Source: CAWGAJ01 sp963820545 (GTDB lineage Bacteria; Planctomycetota; Planctomycetia; Pirellulales; Thermoguttaceae). Taken from it: a DNA stretch of 64,000 nucleotides. The first letter of the stretch is position 1. The number at the start of each line of letters is the position of its first letter. The stretch spans positions 1,364,001-1,428,000 of the forward strand of contig CAWGAJ010000002.1 of the NCBI GenBank assembly GCA_963820545.1, given 5' to 3'. Under the pieces are notes generated by a model. The model had not been told where the DNA came from, did not search any database, and saw only the letters and a program-made list of their open reading frames with translations. Below are positions 7,783 through 17,677 of this stretch, in pieces. Both the position numbers and the translations under genes were made by a program.

Positions 7783-9434
7783 ATGGAAGTATCTTCGCTG
7801 CCGCCCCTTGGGGTCGAGGACTGGACTGAACAGTTTACCGCCGCGCTGAAAGACCAACGGGAGCGGGTACGCGAATTTCTCTCCGCTCAGCAGGAACGAT
7901 TACGCCGCGCCGAAGCGGATTTGACCGCTCAATTGCAGCAGCTCGCCGCTGATTTGGCCAAAGAGCGCCAGGAAACCCATTACGCTCGGGATGAAATCGC
8001 CCTCCGCTCCGAGCAACTTCGGCAGCAGTCGGCGGCGTTGGAACAGATGAAGAGCGAACTTGCCTCGCGCCAGGCCGAGTGGGAGAATTTTTATCGCCGC
8101 GCCATGGAACAGGAGCAAGCGTTTGCGGATCACTTGAAACGGCAACAAGCGGAGTTGGCCGAGCAACGACAGGACATTGTGCAGCGGCAATCCGCCGCGC
8201 TGGCAGCCGAGAAAAAGTTGGCGGACGAAAGAAAGACCATGGAAGCGGAAAGAGCGGAACTAGAAAACCAAAAGACCCAGCATCAGGCGCTCTCCGATGT
8301 CCTACAAACTCGACAAGCCGAACTGGACAAACAAATTGCAGCGGAAAGAGCGGAATTGGAAAATCAAAAGACCCGGCACCAGGCACTCTCCGATGCCCTG
8401 CAAAATCGACAAGCCGAGTTTGATAAACAAATAGAAGCGGAGAGGGCGGAACTGGAAAATCAAAAGCTCCAGCACCAGGCACTGCAAGATACGCTGCAAA
8501 ATCGACAAACCGAGCTGGACAAACAACAGGCGGAACTAGTGCAAACAGCCGCTGAAACCGCCAGTCAGCGGCGCCGCATCGCGCGCGAATTCAAATCCCG
8601 CCACGCCGAAAATCTCAAGGAACTTCAACGGCAGCGAATGGCCGGGGAACAAACGGCCGCGGTCGATCATCATGAATTGCTCGAAGAATTAGCCTCGCTG
8701 CGCGAGCAATGCCGCATTTTAAGGAGCAATCCTCCGCCGGCGGAAAAAGCCGCTTCCACCTCGGAAGACGCGGAAGGCCGGGAAAATCTTCGCCAGCTCT
8801 ACGAAACGGCCAATCAAGAGCTGAACGAATTGAGAGTCCTCAACACTGAACTGCAAGAGCAATTGGCCGAATTACAGCAGAACAGGGGAGGAACTCTGGA
8901 TCGCATTTCCACGGGCATTCTCAATTGGGAAGCGGAAAAACAGCGCATCCTTGCTGCGCTCGAAGCCGATTTTGACGAGGAAAACGAGGAAAACCGGGAA
9001 GAAAAACTGAAAATAGATCAGGTCCTGCAGAAAACCGATCGGGTAGTCGCGGAAAAACAGCAGGAAATCAACGAATTGCGGCAACTCCTGGAAACTCAGA
9101 CCAAGCACATCGGTTCCGTGGCGGTGGGCGCCGCGGCAGTGGGAAAAATACTGGACGGCGATCCCATCATCCAGGAAGAGCGCATGAAACTCAAAATCCT
9201 TCAGGATGAATGGCGTGAAAAATTTCGCCGCGCGGAAGTAGAACTTTCATTGGAACGCGCAAGATCGCCCGAGAACGAACGCAATTGGAGGAAAAGGTCC
9301 GCATGTTTGAGCAACGCGAGGGCAGCCCCACGGCCATCGCCGAAGAGGCAAAACAGGCGGCCCTGCCAGAGCGGGGACGCTGGTTGGCCCGGCTCGGTCT
9401 GAAAGATCTCCGAGAAGAGCATAATAAGCCCTGA
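7783..9434 (+). CDS. long coiled-coil protein, one frameshift
   Basis: About 550 residues, almost entirely alpha-helical and rich in Gln, Glu, Ala and Arg, without Gly/Pro breaks for most of its length. Residues about 155-250 hold three 32-residue tandem repeats (ERAELENQK...HQAL...LQ.RQ...DKQ) encoded by 96-base DNA repeats. The published frame ends at 9402, but after about 9262 the plus-one frame continues naturally as KIARERTQLEEKVRMFEQ to a stop at 9434, so one base is probably missing near 9262. There is no signal peptide or membrane segment, so it is probably cytoplasmic and structural. ATG 7783 is preferred over 7717 because the earlier part has no coiled-coil character. Confidence 0.75.
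8245..8532 (+). repeat. three tandem 96-bp coding repeats
   Basis: Units begin at 8245, 8341 and 8437 (each starting gcgga[a/g]ag[a/g]g), 96 bases apart, in frame within the coiled-coil gene. Third positions differ, so the duplication is not very recent. Confidence 0.85.
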
Positions 9435-9464
9435 TTTTCCGCGTTTTTCACGGAGAACCGCGGC

Positions 9465-11303
9465 TTATCCAGGCCCCTCGATCACCGCCAGCGCCGTTTC
9501 GATTTTGCCGAAAGGGGCGCTGACTTGAATGCCCGCCACGCGGCGGCGAACGCGGTCTACCGATTCGCGGGCGATTTCGATCCCCACGGCCAATTGTCCT
9601 TCGCGGCTTTCCACCGCCGCCATGCGCTCGAGCACCGCATCGGGGATGACCACGCCCGGCACTTCATTACGCATAAACATGGCGTTGCGGTAACTCGCCA
9701 AGGGCCAAATGCCGACAATAAGGGGAATATTATAGCGTTGTGCCTCATCGAGGAACCGCAATAAGGCGTCAGGATCAAACACGGGCTGGGTGATGGCAAA
9801 CTCTGCGCCGGATTGCACCTTGCGACGAAAGCGCTCCAATTCCCGTTGCCGATCGAGCGCCGTGGGATCTAGTCCCACGCCGATCACCGCGAAGGTTTGC
9901 GGGTCGATGGCCTGTCCGCCCAGATCGATGCCGCAATTCAAGCGCCGTTGCACCGCCGCCATGCCAATCGAATCGGTGTCGAACACGCCGGTGGCCTGGG
10001 GATAATCGCCCAACTTGGGCGGATCGCCGGTGATAAAAAGAATGTTGCGAATGCCGCAGGCCGCGCAGGCCAAAAGGTCGGCTTGCATGCCGATGATATT
10101 GCGGTCGCGACAACAAAAGTGCAGGATGGGTTCTATTTGGGCTTCGCGTAAAATATGCTCGGCGGTAATCAGCGAAGAGAGCCGGGAACTGGCCCGCGGG
10201 CCGTCGGGGATGTTGATCGCGTTAATGCCGTGCTCGCGGAGCGTCTTGCTCTTCTCCAGGGTGGGCGCAAATCATAACCGCGCGGCGGAAGCAATTCCAC
10301 GGTCGTCACCCATTGGCGCCGGGACAGCCGAAAAGCTAGTTGTGATTTTTCGGCCAGCGGGGCCGGAGTTTTTTGTTCCACGCTTTCGGCCACGGCGGCG
10401 AGCACTTGCTTGGAGGGGATGCGGGCCAATGGTTTGATGGTCCGGACCAACTCTCCGATATGATCGGGCGTGGTGCCGCAGCATCCTCCCACTGCCGACA
10501 CGCCCAGGTTCACATAGCGTTTGGCATACTCGGCCAAATATTCCGGCGAACACAGGTAAATGCGGCGGTTATCGACTTCTTTCGGCATGCCGGCATTGGG
10601 TTGCACGATCAAGGGCAAAGCGGTAAGGCGCACGGCCCGCTCCACGGCGGCCAAGAGAAAGTCCGGTCCCGTGCCGCAGTTCATTCCCCAGGCAATGGGT
10701 TGGGGATACTCGTCCGGTAAGGGGGCCATCATGTGCTCGATCGATTCCCCCGAGGCCGACTCGCAGTTTTCCACCAAAGCAAAGGAAAGCACATAATCGA
10801 CGTCGCGATGGCGACGCATGCCCGCCACGCATATTTCCAATGCCCTGCGCGTGGGCTGAGTCTCGAAAAGAATAAAATCGGCGCCGCCGGCAATCAGGCT
10901 TTCCACTTGTTCGGCGATCATTTCGTCGTACAGGGCCTCGTACTGGGCTTGAGAAGGTAAGGGACCGACGGAACCGGCCACGAATATCGGCCGGTCCGCC
11001 GCGTCGGCCGCCTGGCGGGCAAGCGACTGCGCCGAGACGATTAATCTCGCCTGTTTTCTCGGCCAGCCCAAACCGCGCCAATGCCACCCGATTCGCGCCG
11101 AAGGTATTGGTGGTAAGCACGTCGGCGCCGGCCTGGCGATATTCGCCATGGATGGTTTCTATCAGTTTGGGATCGGATAGACACAGCTCGTCGAAGCTGC
11201 GATTGGTAAACACGTGACGGCGGTATATTTCCGTACCCATGGCGCCGTCGAATATCAAAACGCCTGCAGTCAGAGCTTCACGGAAAGTGCTGGTAGGATT
11301 CAT
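9465..11303 (-). CDS. bifunctional homocysteine S-methyltransferase / methylenetetrahydrofolate reductase, two frameshifts
   Basis: Repaired length about 610 residues, the layout of Bacillus YitJ. The N-terminal homocysteine methyltransferase domain starts IFDGAMGTEIY and carries the zinc cysteines in WGMNCGTGP and VSAVGGCCGTTP. The C-terminal MetF-type barrel has ILFITGDPPKLGDYP and FAITQPVFD, which bind FAD and folate. The reading frame shifts near 11022 (after GEINRLGA) and near 10262 (between GYDLRP and TLEKSKTL); each is cured by adding one base, in the second case to a C run. The enzyme would make methyl-THF and pass the methyl group to homocysteine. ATG 11303 begins the conserved N-terminus. 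Confidence 0.85.
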
Positions 11304-11561
11304 GAAAATTATTATCTGGCAAGGGGGGTCTAGCGAAGGAAATAGCGAATTTGGCGATTATAACTGCTTCCGCCAAATATGCCATATTCCTTACACTCGG
11401 AAAAACGACTATTGTTTCCTTCGCCGCCTTTGAAAAGTCTATACTTCTAAAGGATAGAACAAATAACTACAAACGGCCAAAAGCAATTAAATAGTGGTTG
11501 ACGCATAGGGAATGCCGGCGTCTTGAGCCTTATCGGCCAGCGGCGGCAGGAGGGGTGAAGT

Positions 11562-11972
11562 ATGCGATTTTTAGTGGTTGATGATGATTTTTCTTGTCGC
11601 GAATTGCTCAGGGCCATTGTATCTCCCTACGGCTTGTGCGACCTTGCCTTGGATGGCGGCGAAGCCCTGAGCCGCTTTCGCCGCGCACTGGATGACGAAC
11701 AGCCCTACGATCTAATCTTCCTCGACGTAGTCATGCCGGGCCTCAGCGGATTGGAGACCTTGGACGGTATCCGTAATATCGAACGCAGTTACAACATCCA
11801 AGGCCTGAAGAGAGTAAAAATAGTCATCATTACGGCTTATAACGATCCCAAGCTTTCCATCCGCACCTTCCAAAAAGATTACGAAAGCTACTTGGCCAAG
11901 CCGTTTATGCCCCAACATATTTTGCATGTGATTAGGGCCATGGTGGGCGAGCTACAGCCTGTGGCGATTTAA
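11562..11972 (+). CDS. receiver-only response regulator (CheY-like)
   Basis: 136 residues forming a single receiver domain: acidic triad DDD at 7-9, phospho-acceptor Asp55 in IFLDVVMPG, Thr91 in IITAYN, and Lys113 in YLAKPF. There is no output domain. Strong GGAGGGG before ATG 11562. No histidine kinase or chemotaxis gene is adjacent, so its partner is unknown; it probably acts by protein-protein contact. A gene-free 258 bases upstream (11304-11561) shows no clear promoter. Confidence 0.9.
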   Translation: MRFLVVDDDFSCRELLRAIVSPYGLCDLALDGGEALSRFRRALDDEQPYDLIFLDVVMPGLSGLETLDGIRNIERSYNIQGLKRVKIVIITAYNDPKLSIRTFQKDYESYLAKPFMPQHILHVIRAMVGELQPVAI

Positions 11973-12057
11973 AAAAACCAACGTCCCTGCTTAACGGCCC
12001 GCCGGCTTTTCTCGTTTTAAATAATGATCAATCAGCCGCCAAGCGAAAGCAGCCCCG

Positions 12058-12690
12058 CTACGATCTGATTTCCGGACGGCGCATCAAGCACGACCAACCC
12101 AAGTAACCTTGTGCCCGCAGCGGGCTTTCCAAGCGGATGTGGCGGAGGTGGACAAACTCCAACAGCCGTCCCAGTTCAAAGCGGATCTCGTCCTCCGAAA
12201 CTTGCGGCGGGCCGCCTTCGACTCGTTCGCCCGTGCTGGCGGCTAGACAGAAGTACCACGAGCCGGGTTTGGTAACGCGCCACAGAAGATCTAAAAACGC
12301 TTCCAGCTTGGTTAGCCGGATATAGTGGTAAAAACCCGCATCATACACCACGTCGAACTGCCCGATCGTCCGCACGAAATCAAAAATGTCCTCCAGCACG
12401 AAGCGCAACAGCGCATTGTGGTTTTCGGCGCGTAGCCGGGCGCGCTCCAGAGCGATCGGCGAGCAATCGATGGCCGTCACCTCAAACCGCCGCTTGGCAA
12501 AGCAAATGGCGTCCGATCCGGTGCCGCAACCTAGTTCCAACACTGTGCCGACTTTGGGAAAGGAGTATTCGTTCAGCACGCGAAGCAATTCGGCATGCGG
12601 CACGCCCGCATCCCAAGGGGGCGTCCCCTGGCGATACATCCGATCCCAATCTGTGATGATCGACGGTTTCTCTAAAAACAATTGTTTCAT
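12058..12690 (-). CDS. class I SAM-dependent methyltransferase
   Basis: 210 residues. The Rossmann motif I is VLELGCGTGSDAICFA, followed by the acidic motif II VTAIDCSP and FDVVYDAGFYHYI (motif IV region). The N-terminal WDRMYRQGTPPWDAG resembles thiopurine/tellurite-resistance type methyltransferases, in which this stretch caps the SAM pocket. The substrate is unknown. It is divergent from the phosphoesterase at 12920; the 229 bases between hold no repeat. Confidence 0.85.
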   Translation of the reverse strand: MKQLFLEKPSIITDWDRMYRQGTPPWDAGVPHAELLRVLNEYSFPKVGTVLELGCGTGSDAICFAKRRFEVTAIDCSPIALERARLRAENHNALLRFVLEDIFDFVRTIGQFDVVYDAGFYHYIRLTKLEAFLDLLWRVTKPGSWYFCLAASTGERVEGGPPQVSEDEIRFELGRLLEFVHLRHIRLESPLRAQGYLGWSCLMRRPEIRS

Positions 12691-12919
12691 CGCAATCTCC
12701 CAAAAAACCCAAACCTTTAGTTTCTATTTTTCTCCCAACCTTGCAAGCGGGAAATAATTTCGCAAGATATAAATTGGGCTTAAGCCCCATGGGCGAGGTC
12801 TATTTCTAATGTCGCCTCCGTGTGGATAATATTGGTTTTGTATCATCCATTATTCCGGATGGAAGCTAATTAATGCACCCCCACAATAGGGAAATATTTA
12901 CTAACCCTGTGCCATAAAA

Positions 12920-13570
12920 ATGAAAATCCTCGGCATTACCGATATACACAACCGAATTGAGAATCTTCAGCGTATTTTAAAAGACGCAGATCAGGTGGAT
13001 TTGGTTTGCCTGGGAGGAGATTTGACCAATTTTGGCACGCCCGAGAACGCCGAAACTATTGTGCATATCGCCCAATCCAACAAAGTTCCCGTTTTGGCGG
13101 TGGCGGGAAATTGCGATACGGCTTTGATCGATCAGCGCCTGATGGAACTGAGCGTATCCGTCGCTGGGAGGGGTATGATCATCAAAGACATAGGCATTCA
13201 TGGGCTTTCCGCTACTCCTCCCTGGCGCAGAGGAATGTATGAATTCGAAGAAGAGCAGTTGGCGCAGCAACTAGAAGTAGGCTTCAGTCAAGTGCAAAAT
13301 GCCCGATGGCACGTCGTACTTGCCCATGTACCCCCCCGAAACGGCAAACTCGATCGCACCTTTTTCTTTCAGCATGTAGGCAGTTTGGCACTGAGGGAGT
13401 TCGTTGATAAGACACAGCCGGCCCTGGTGATTTGCGGGCATATCCACGAATCCAGAGGCGTGGAAATGCTCGGCGCCACTACCGTGGTCAATTGCGGAGC
13501 AGCCGCCTCGGGTTACTATGCTTTGATTGAGTTGGAGGATGAGGTTCACGTCGACCTGCGCCGTTGTTGA
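12920..13570 (+). CDS. metallophosphoesterase
   Basis: 216 residues with the five calcineurin-like blocks: DIH (Asp8, His10), GGD (Asp34), GNCD (about 67), LAHVPP, and CGHIHE near 170. These bind two divalent metals. Short size and lack of inserts resemble YfcE/YmdB-like cytosolic phosphodiesterases. No signal peptide. The substrate (cyclic nucleotide, phosphate ester) cannot be told from sequence. Confidence 0.88.
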   Translation: MKILGITDIHNRIENLQRILKDADQVDLVCLGGDLTNFGTPENAETIVHIAQSNKVPVLAVAGNCDTALIDQRLMELSVSVAGRGMIIKDIGIHGLSATPPWRRGMYEFEEEQLAQQLEVGFSQVQNARWHVVLAHVPPRNGKLDRTFFFQHVGSLALREFVDKTQPALVICGHIHESRGVEMLGATTVVNCGAAASGYYALIELEDEVHVDLRRC

Positions 13571-13579
13571 AACCAACTC

Positions 13580-13603
13580 GTTCCCACGGTCCGGCGCGGG
13601 AAC
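13580..13603. repeat. palindrome gttcccac...gtgggaac family
   Basis: Arms gttccc and gggaac around a GC core. Related copies lie at 43146-43171 and 50771-50794. Confidence 0.6.
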
Positions 13604-13656
13604 GCAAGGATCTTTTTCTACTCTCCGTTGCAAGCGTTTGTTATACCAGGCCTATA

Positions 13657-14289
13657 TCAATTGGGAGCACAGGGTTTTCCCGCCTGGATTTCCAAAAGAG
13701 CAGAGGGAAACGCCCAAACTTCCAGATTACATTTCTTCTCTCCGCCTCTTGGAACCTTGGTAGCAATTTTTCTTACCCAGTTATTTAATCGCTTCCACCA
13801 ATTCTTTGCTTCTTTTGTTGGCGATTCTCCGAGGCTACTATAACGACCTCCTATCCAACCAATGTGCGATAGGCCTATCGCGATTTGGTCAAATTCAATT
13901 TTGGTTTTTGGTTGATAATCCAGAGTAAATATTTTGGGTACTGAACCAAGAAATGGAATATTAGGATCAGAAGCATCGCAGGGGCCCTTCCATCCGGCCC
14001 ATGGATCTTTAATAAATCCAGCTTCGACCAGCGGAAGTCCCAGCACATTTAATTTTTTTCTAAGAACTATTCCTAATACATCTTTTTCACCTTCTCGATA
14101 AAGTGGCAGTGGCCCGCTTGGTACGTGCCATAGAATGTGGCGGCCTTCTGATAGCGTATTTTGTGTTGCTGTTGCTATCCATGATTTCTCACCATTCGGA
14201 CAAATAAAAGCAATTTCAGCATCGTTATTAAGCCAAGCGAGGAGCTTGACCATATCTTCCTCTACAAGGTACAGGTCTAATGAACTCAT
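13657..14289 (-). CDS. hypothetical protein
   Basis: 210 residues, with no signal peptide and no membrane span. It is rich in Trp, Lys and Gly (for example WHVPSGPLPLYREGEKDVLG and AKNWWKRLNNWVRKIATKVPRGGEKK). No motif I recognise. It heads a run of three unrelated hypothetical genes (13657-15239) with lower GC and different codon habits from the flanking metabolic and translation genes, which suggests acquired DNA. Gene style (soluble, about 200 aa, orphan) is compatible with an immunity or effector-like protein, but that is only an impression. Confidence 0.6.
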   Translation of the reverse strand: MSSLDLYLVEEDMVKLLAWLNNDAEIAFICPNGEKSWIATATQNTLSEGRHILWHVPSGPLPLYREGEKDVLGIVLRKKLNVLGLPLVEAGFIKDPWAGWKGPCDASDPNIPFLGSVPKIFTLDYQPKTKIEFDQIAIGLSHIGWIGGRYSSLGESPTKEAKNWWKRLNNWVRKIATKVPRGGEKKCNLEVWAFPSALLEIQAGKPCAPN

Positions 14290-14358
14290 ATTATTAAATA
14301 GACTTTCATATTACCAAACGCAAAGCTGATAGACTTGGCGGCAGCCGTGTTATCTTTA

Positions 14359-14659
14359 CTAACTGGGTGGGATTTTATTCCACGTTTTTGCCGTGCCGGC
14401 AAACTCGAATTCGGCCTGTTTTATGGCATCGTCAATGCTATCGTGATACGTATCGTTTTGCACTTGCCAGAGCGGGTCGCAATAAAACAGATAGTAGCCA
14501 ACGTCATTTTTATACTTTTGCAATCGCGAGTCCGGAAAAATTTGCCTGCAATTCGCCATCACGATAATGCTTGGTATTCCCAGTAGCTTTGTGGCGTTCA
14601 TCCAGCACGGTCCAAAGCACGACTTCAGCATTGTCAATCTCTAGCGGTGGGACATTCAT
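14359..14659 (-). CDS. hypothetical protein, one frameshift
   Basis: Two overlapping frames join to a 100-residue protein: residues MNVPPLEIDNAEVVLWTVLD to GLAIAK in one frame, then YKNDVGYYLFYCDPLWQ to TAKTW in the other. The junction is an AAAA run near 14520 in the Lys codons, and one more A restores the frame, so a sequencing error is likely. The pattern VLWTVLDERHKATGNTKH followed by GYYLFYCD and DTYHDSIDDAIKQAEFE looks like a widespread family of small single-domain proteins of unknown function. ATG 14659 is the likely start. Confidence 0.6.
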
Positions 14660-14756
14660 ATTCTTATCCTGCCATCCAAAGTCCAGGCATCCGCTCGTGG
14701 CGGACCGAGCGGGCACAGCCTGAAATAATGATAGTCAGTTTTTCATTGTCGGTCAA

Positions 14757-15239
14757 TTACATGGCGCGAAGTCTGGCAACCTTACGGCGACATTCTTCCA
14801 CTGATTCCCGCGGATTATAATCTCCGATGGCATTGGTTTCCTCGTTATAGACCAGACGCAATGCATCCCAGCCGTAACGTCGAGTGAGGGTGGAATCAGA
14901 CTCAAGCATGCTGATGATGCGCGGGAGAACTGGCTGCACATCCTCGCCACGTGCCCCCAAACTGAGCAAGGCTATGGACTGCCGCAAATTCCATTCGTTC
15001 TCTCCCACGATTTCCCATAATTTTGAATTCGAACTCTGATCAATTTCCTTAAAGAAAGCTCTATCAGCTAAATCTTCCAAAGTCAGACTGACAAAGTAAC
15101 CCAGAACGAATCCTACCAGGCCGCCAATTATCGCTCCTGATGTTCCAAAGTACATCCCCCCAAGCACAAGACCACCAGCCAAACCAATCCAATGCATCAC
15201 ATTGAAGATAGTAATTCGGGTGTATTTGTACTTTCGCAT
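14757..15239 (-). CDS. hypothetical membrane protein
   Basis: 160 residues. Two closely spaced hydrophobic segments with many glycines (about residues 13-31 and 34-54; VLGGMYFGTSGAIIGGLVGFVLGYFV) form a glycine-zipper-like hairpin. The C-terminal 90 residues are soluble and helical, with a HEAT-like look (NLRQSIALLSLGARGEDVQPVLPRI). Function unknown. The next 221 bases (15240-15460) show no gene. Confidence 0.6.
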   Translation of the reverse strand: MRKYKYTRITIFNVMHWIGLAGGLVLGGMYFGTSGAIIGGLVGFVLGYFVSLTLEDLADRAFFKEIDQSSNSKLWEIVGENEWNLRQSIALLSLGARGEDVQPVLPRIISMLESDSTLTRRYGWDALRLVYNEETNAIGDYNPRESVEECRRKVARLRAM

Positions 15240-15460
15240 GATGATGTCCGGTTTTTGCGCTACCGATCAACAAATTAATTACAATCGCCGGAGCAGTATA
15301 TGGCCCCAATGATTATGTTCAATATTTATAGCCAGACAATTACGATGAGCGTTCCACCAGTACAATAGATTGTCTCATGTGTAGTGCTTGACGTAGCATT
15401 AGGAACGTGAAATACCGCATGTACCTAGAAAGAGCTGCTTTATCTTTTGCTCCTCTTTTT

Positions 15461-17523
15461 TTATGCCCGCAGTTCCGCGCCGTGTTTGGCTTTGCAGGCT
15501 GCCACGACTTGATCGCGGATTTCGTCGGCCTGTGGGCTGGTGAGCGTGCCGTCTTTCAGGCGCAGAATGATCGTCATCAGCAGGCTTTTCTTGCCTTGGC
15601 CAAGGCGTTGGGGATCGCGATAAGTGTCGCGATACCGAAGCTCTTCGAGGCATTCTCCGCCATGGCGCAAACCGTGGCTGCCACGTCAGACCAGCGGACC
15701 GCCTCGTCGACCACCAGATTGATGTCCCGCGCAACCGCAGGATAGGCCGGCAAGGAAGTAGAAGACGGCATCAGGTTGGCCGCCTCGACCAGCGGCGCAA
15801 TTTTAATTTCGGCCACGGTGGTTGGATCGCGAAGGTCGAACTGTTTTTGTCCTTCGTGCAATAGTTTTCCCACATATCCCAAGAGCTTGCCGCCAAGATG
15901 CAGTTGGCAAGATTGCTGGTGATCAAGCAGAGCAACATCAACATTGGTCGACTCCAGCGGCAGTTTGCACTTCAGCGCCTCGATCAAAGCTTCGATCACG
16001 CCCTTGACGAATAAAAGATCTTGGCCGCTGGTAATGCCCAGCATCAGATCTTCATCGGGCAATTCGTCTTGCCGGGGGAGATAAATTCTTGCGATTTCGA
16101 ACAGTTCGATTTCAGGATTGGAAAGGGCTTCGTTGGTGCGTCGCGCGGCCAGCAGGCTGGGGATCAGGCTCCGCCGCAGGCGGTCGGCCCCGCGGATAAC
16201 CGGCAGCAAAGTGCGCAGCGGTGCGGCAGTGGTCCAAGGGCTAAAGGCCGCGGAAGATTTCTCGTCGAGTACACTTAGCGTCAGAGCCTCGTCGATTCCC
16301 GCCGCCGTCAGCACGCCGCGAATTTTCGCCAAAACGCGATCCTCGCGCGTGCGCGTCAAGGGCGCCATGGGCACTGCCGCGTCCTCGGGAATCTGCTCGT
16401 AGCCGTGAATGCGGCCGACTTCCTCGATGAGATCGGCCTCGCGTGTCAAATCGCGTCGCCAACTGGGTGGAATTACGGTGATGCTTTCGCCGGCGGAGGA
16501 GATTAGCGAAGTTTTTTGTGCGCGGCTGGACCAATCTTTATTATCAGTCGCTTCGACGTTGCCCAGGGCCAGTAGAATTTCCCGTACGCGCTGCGGAGGC
16601 ACGTCGATTCCCAATATCCGCTTAAGTTGTGAAAACCGCAGCACAATCGGCTCGCGTTGAGGGGGACTCTGGCCCACGTCGATCGCGCCGGAGGCCAATT
16701 CGCCGCCGCCAAGTTCGAGAATCAGTTCGCAGCAGCGGCGGCTGGCCCAATCCAGTCCTTCGGGATCCACGCGCCGCTCGAAACGGTACGACGAATCGCT
16801 GTGCAAATTTAGGCGCCGAGCCGTGTTGCGGATCGATACCGGATCGAACTGGGCGGCTTCGATTAATATATCGGTCGTCTTGGCGCAAACCTCGGTCGTC
16901 GCTCCGCCCATCACCCCGCCAATGGCCACCGGATCTTCAGCATCGGCAATTATGCACATATCCGGGGCAAGTTCATAGGTTTTATGATCGATGGCTTTGA
17001 TGGTCTCGCCCGGCAGCGGACGCCGTACGATAATCTTCCTGCCCTTGAGTTTCAGATAGTCGAACGTGTGCAGCGGCTGGCCGCATTCCGTAAGCACATA
17101 ATTGCTCGCGTCGACCACGTTGTTAATGGGCGTCAGACCGATCGTCTCCAAGCGCCGGGCCATCCAGTCAGGACTGGGGGCTATTTTTACGCCCTGAATT
17201 AGCCGCGCAATATACCGAAAGCACAAATCCGGGCAGTCAATTTGCACCGAAGTTAGTTGCTCGACCGGCGTTTTTCCTTCGGTGGGCCTGGCAGCGGGAA
17301 TTTTCAACTGCTTGCCCCAGAGAACGGCGATTTCCCGCGCGATCCCAATATGTCCCAGGCAGTCTGGCCGATTGCTGGTCACCTCCAGGTCAACGGCCAA
17401 ATCGCCGCCGATTTCCTCGGTCGATTCGTGATTCAGACCGGCCATCATCAAGCGCCGCTCCAACTCCTCGATGGGCATGTCGAGCGTAACATATTGCTTC
17501 AGCCAGTTCCAGGAAACGAGCAT
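15461..17523 (-). CDS. pheT: phenylalanine-tRNA ligase beta subunit, one frameshift
   Basis: Repaired length about 687 residues. It begins MLVSWNWLKQYV and passes straight to VDLEVTSNRPDCLGHIGIARE, so the OB-fold tRNA-binding insert of long PheT proteins is missing. B3/4 and B5 core domains follow (GGVMGGATTEV, SSYRFERRVDP). The C-terminal ferredoxin-fold anticodon-binding domain is split by a frameshift near 15668: the original frame ends falsely at 15577, while the other frame gives RHGGECLEELRYRDTYRD and LTSPQADEIRDQVV to the stop at 15461. One missing base explains it. It works as a heterotetramer with pheS, 154 bases upstream. Confidence 0.9.
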
Positions 17524-17532
17524 TTTAGGGGA

Positions 17533-17664
17533 TAGGGGTCAGAGTTCAGGGTTCAGAAAATCCAGAATGATGAAATATAAACGAAACCGCTTGCGGTTTC
17601 GCAGTGAATAAAGATAAAACGATTTGATCAATCGAAAAATTCCCCGGCCACAAGTGGCCGGGCT
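17533..17664. repeat. repeat cluster between pheS and pheT
   Basis: Contains ggtcagagttcagggttcag (short-period repeat), a hairpin cgaaaccgcttgcggtttcg (17582-17601) and a hairpin ccccggccacaagtggccggg (17641-17661) followed by ctaaac. The pheS-pheT gap is thus almost entirely repeats. Confidence 0.6.
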
Positions 17665-17677
17665 AAACTATCATGTT

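Noticed and set aside
8245..8532. Possible CRISPR array
   Set aside because: Three adjacent 96-base units in a coding frame with no spacers.
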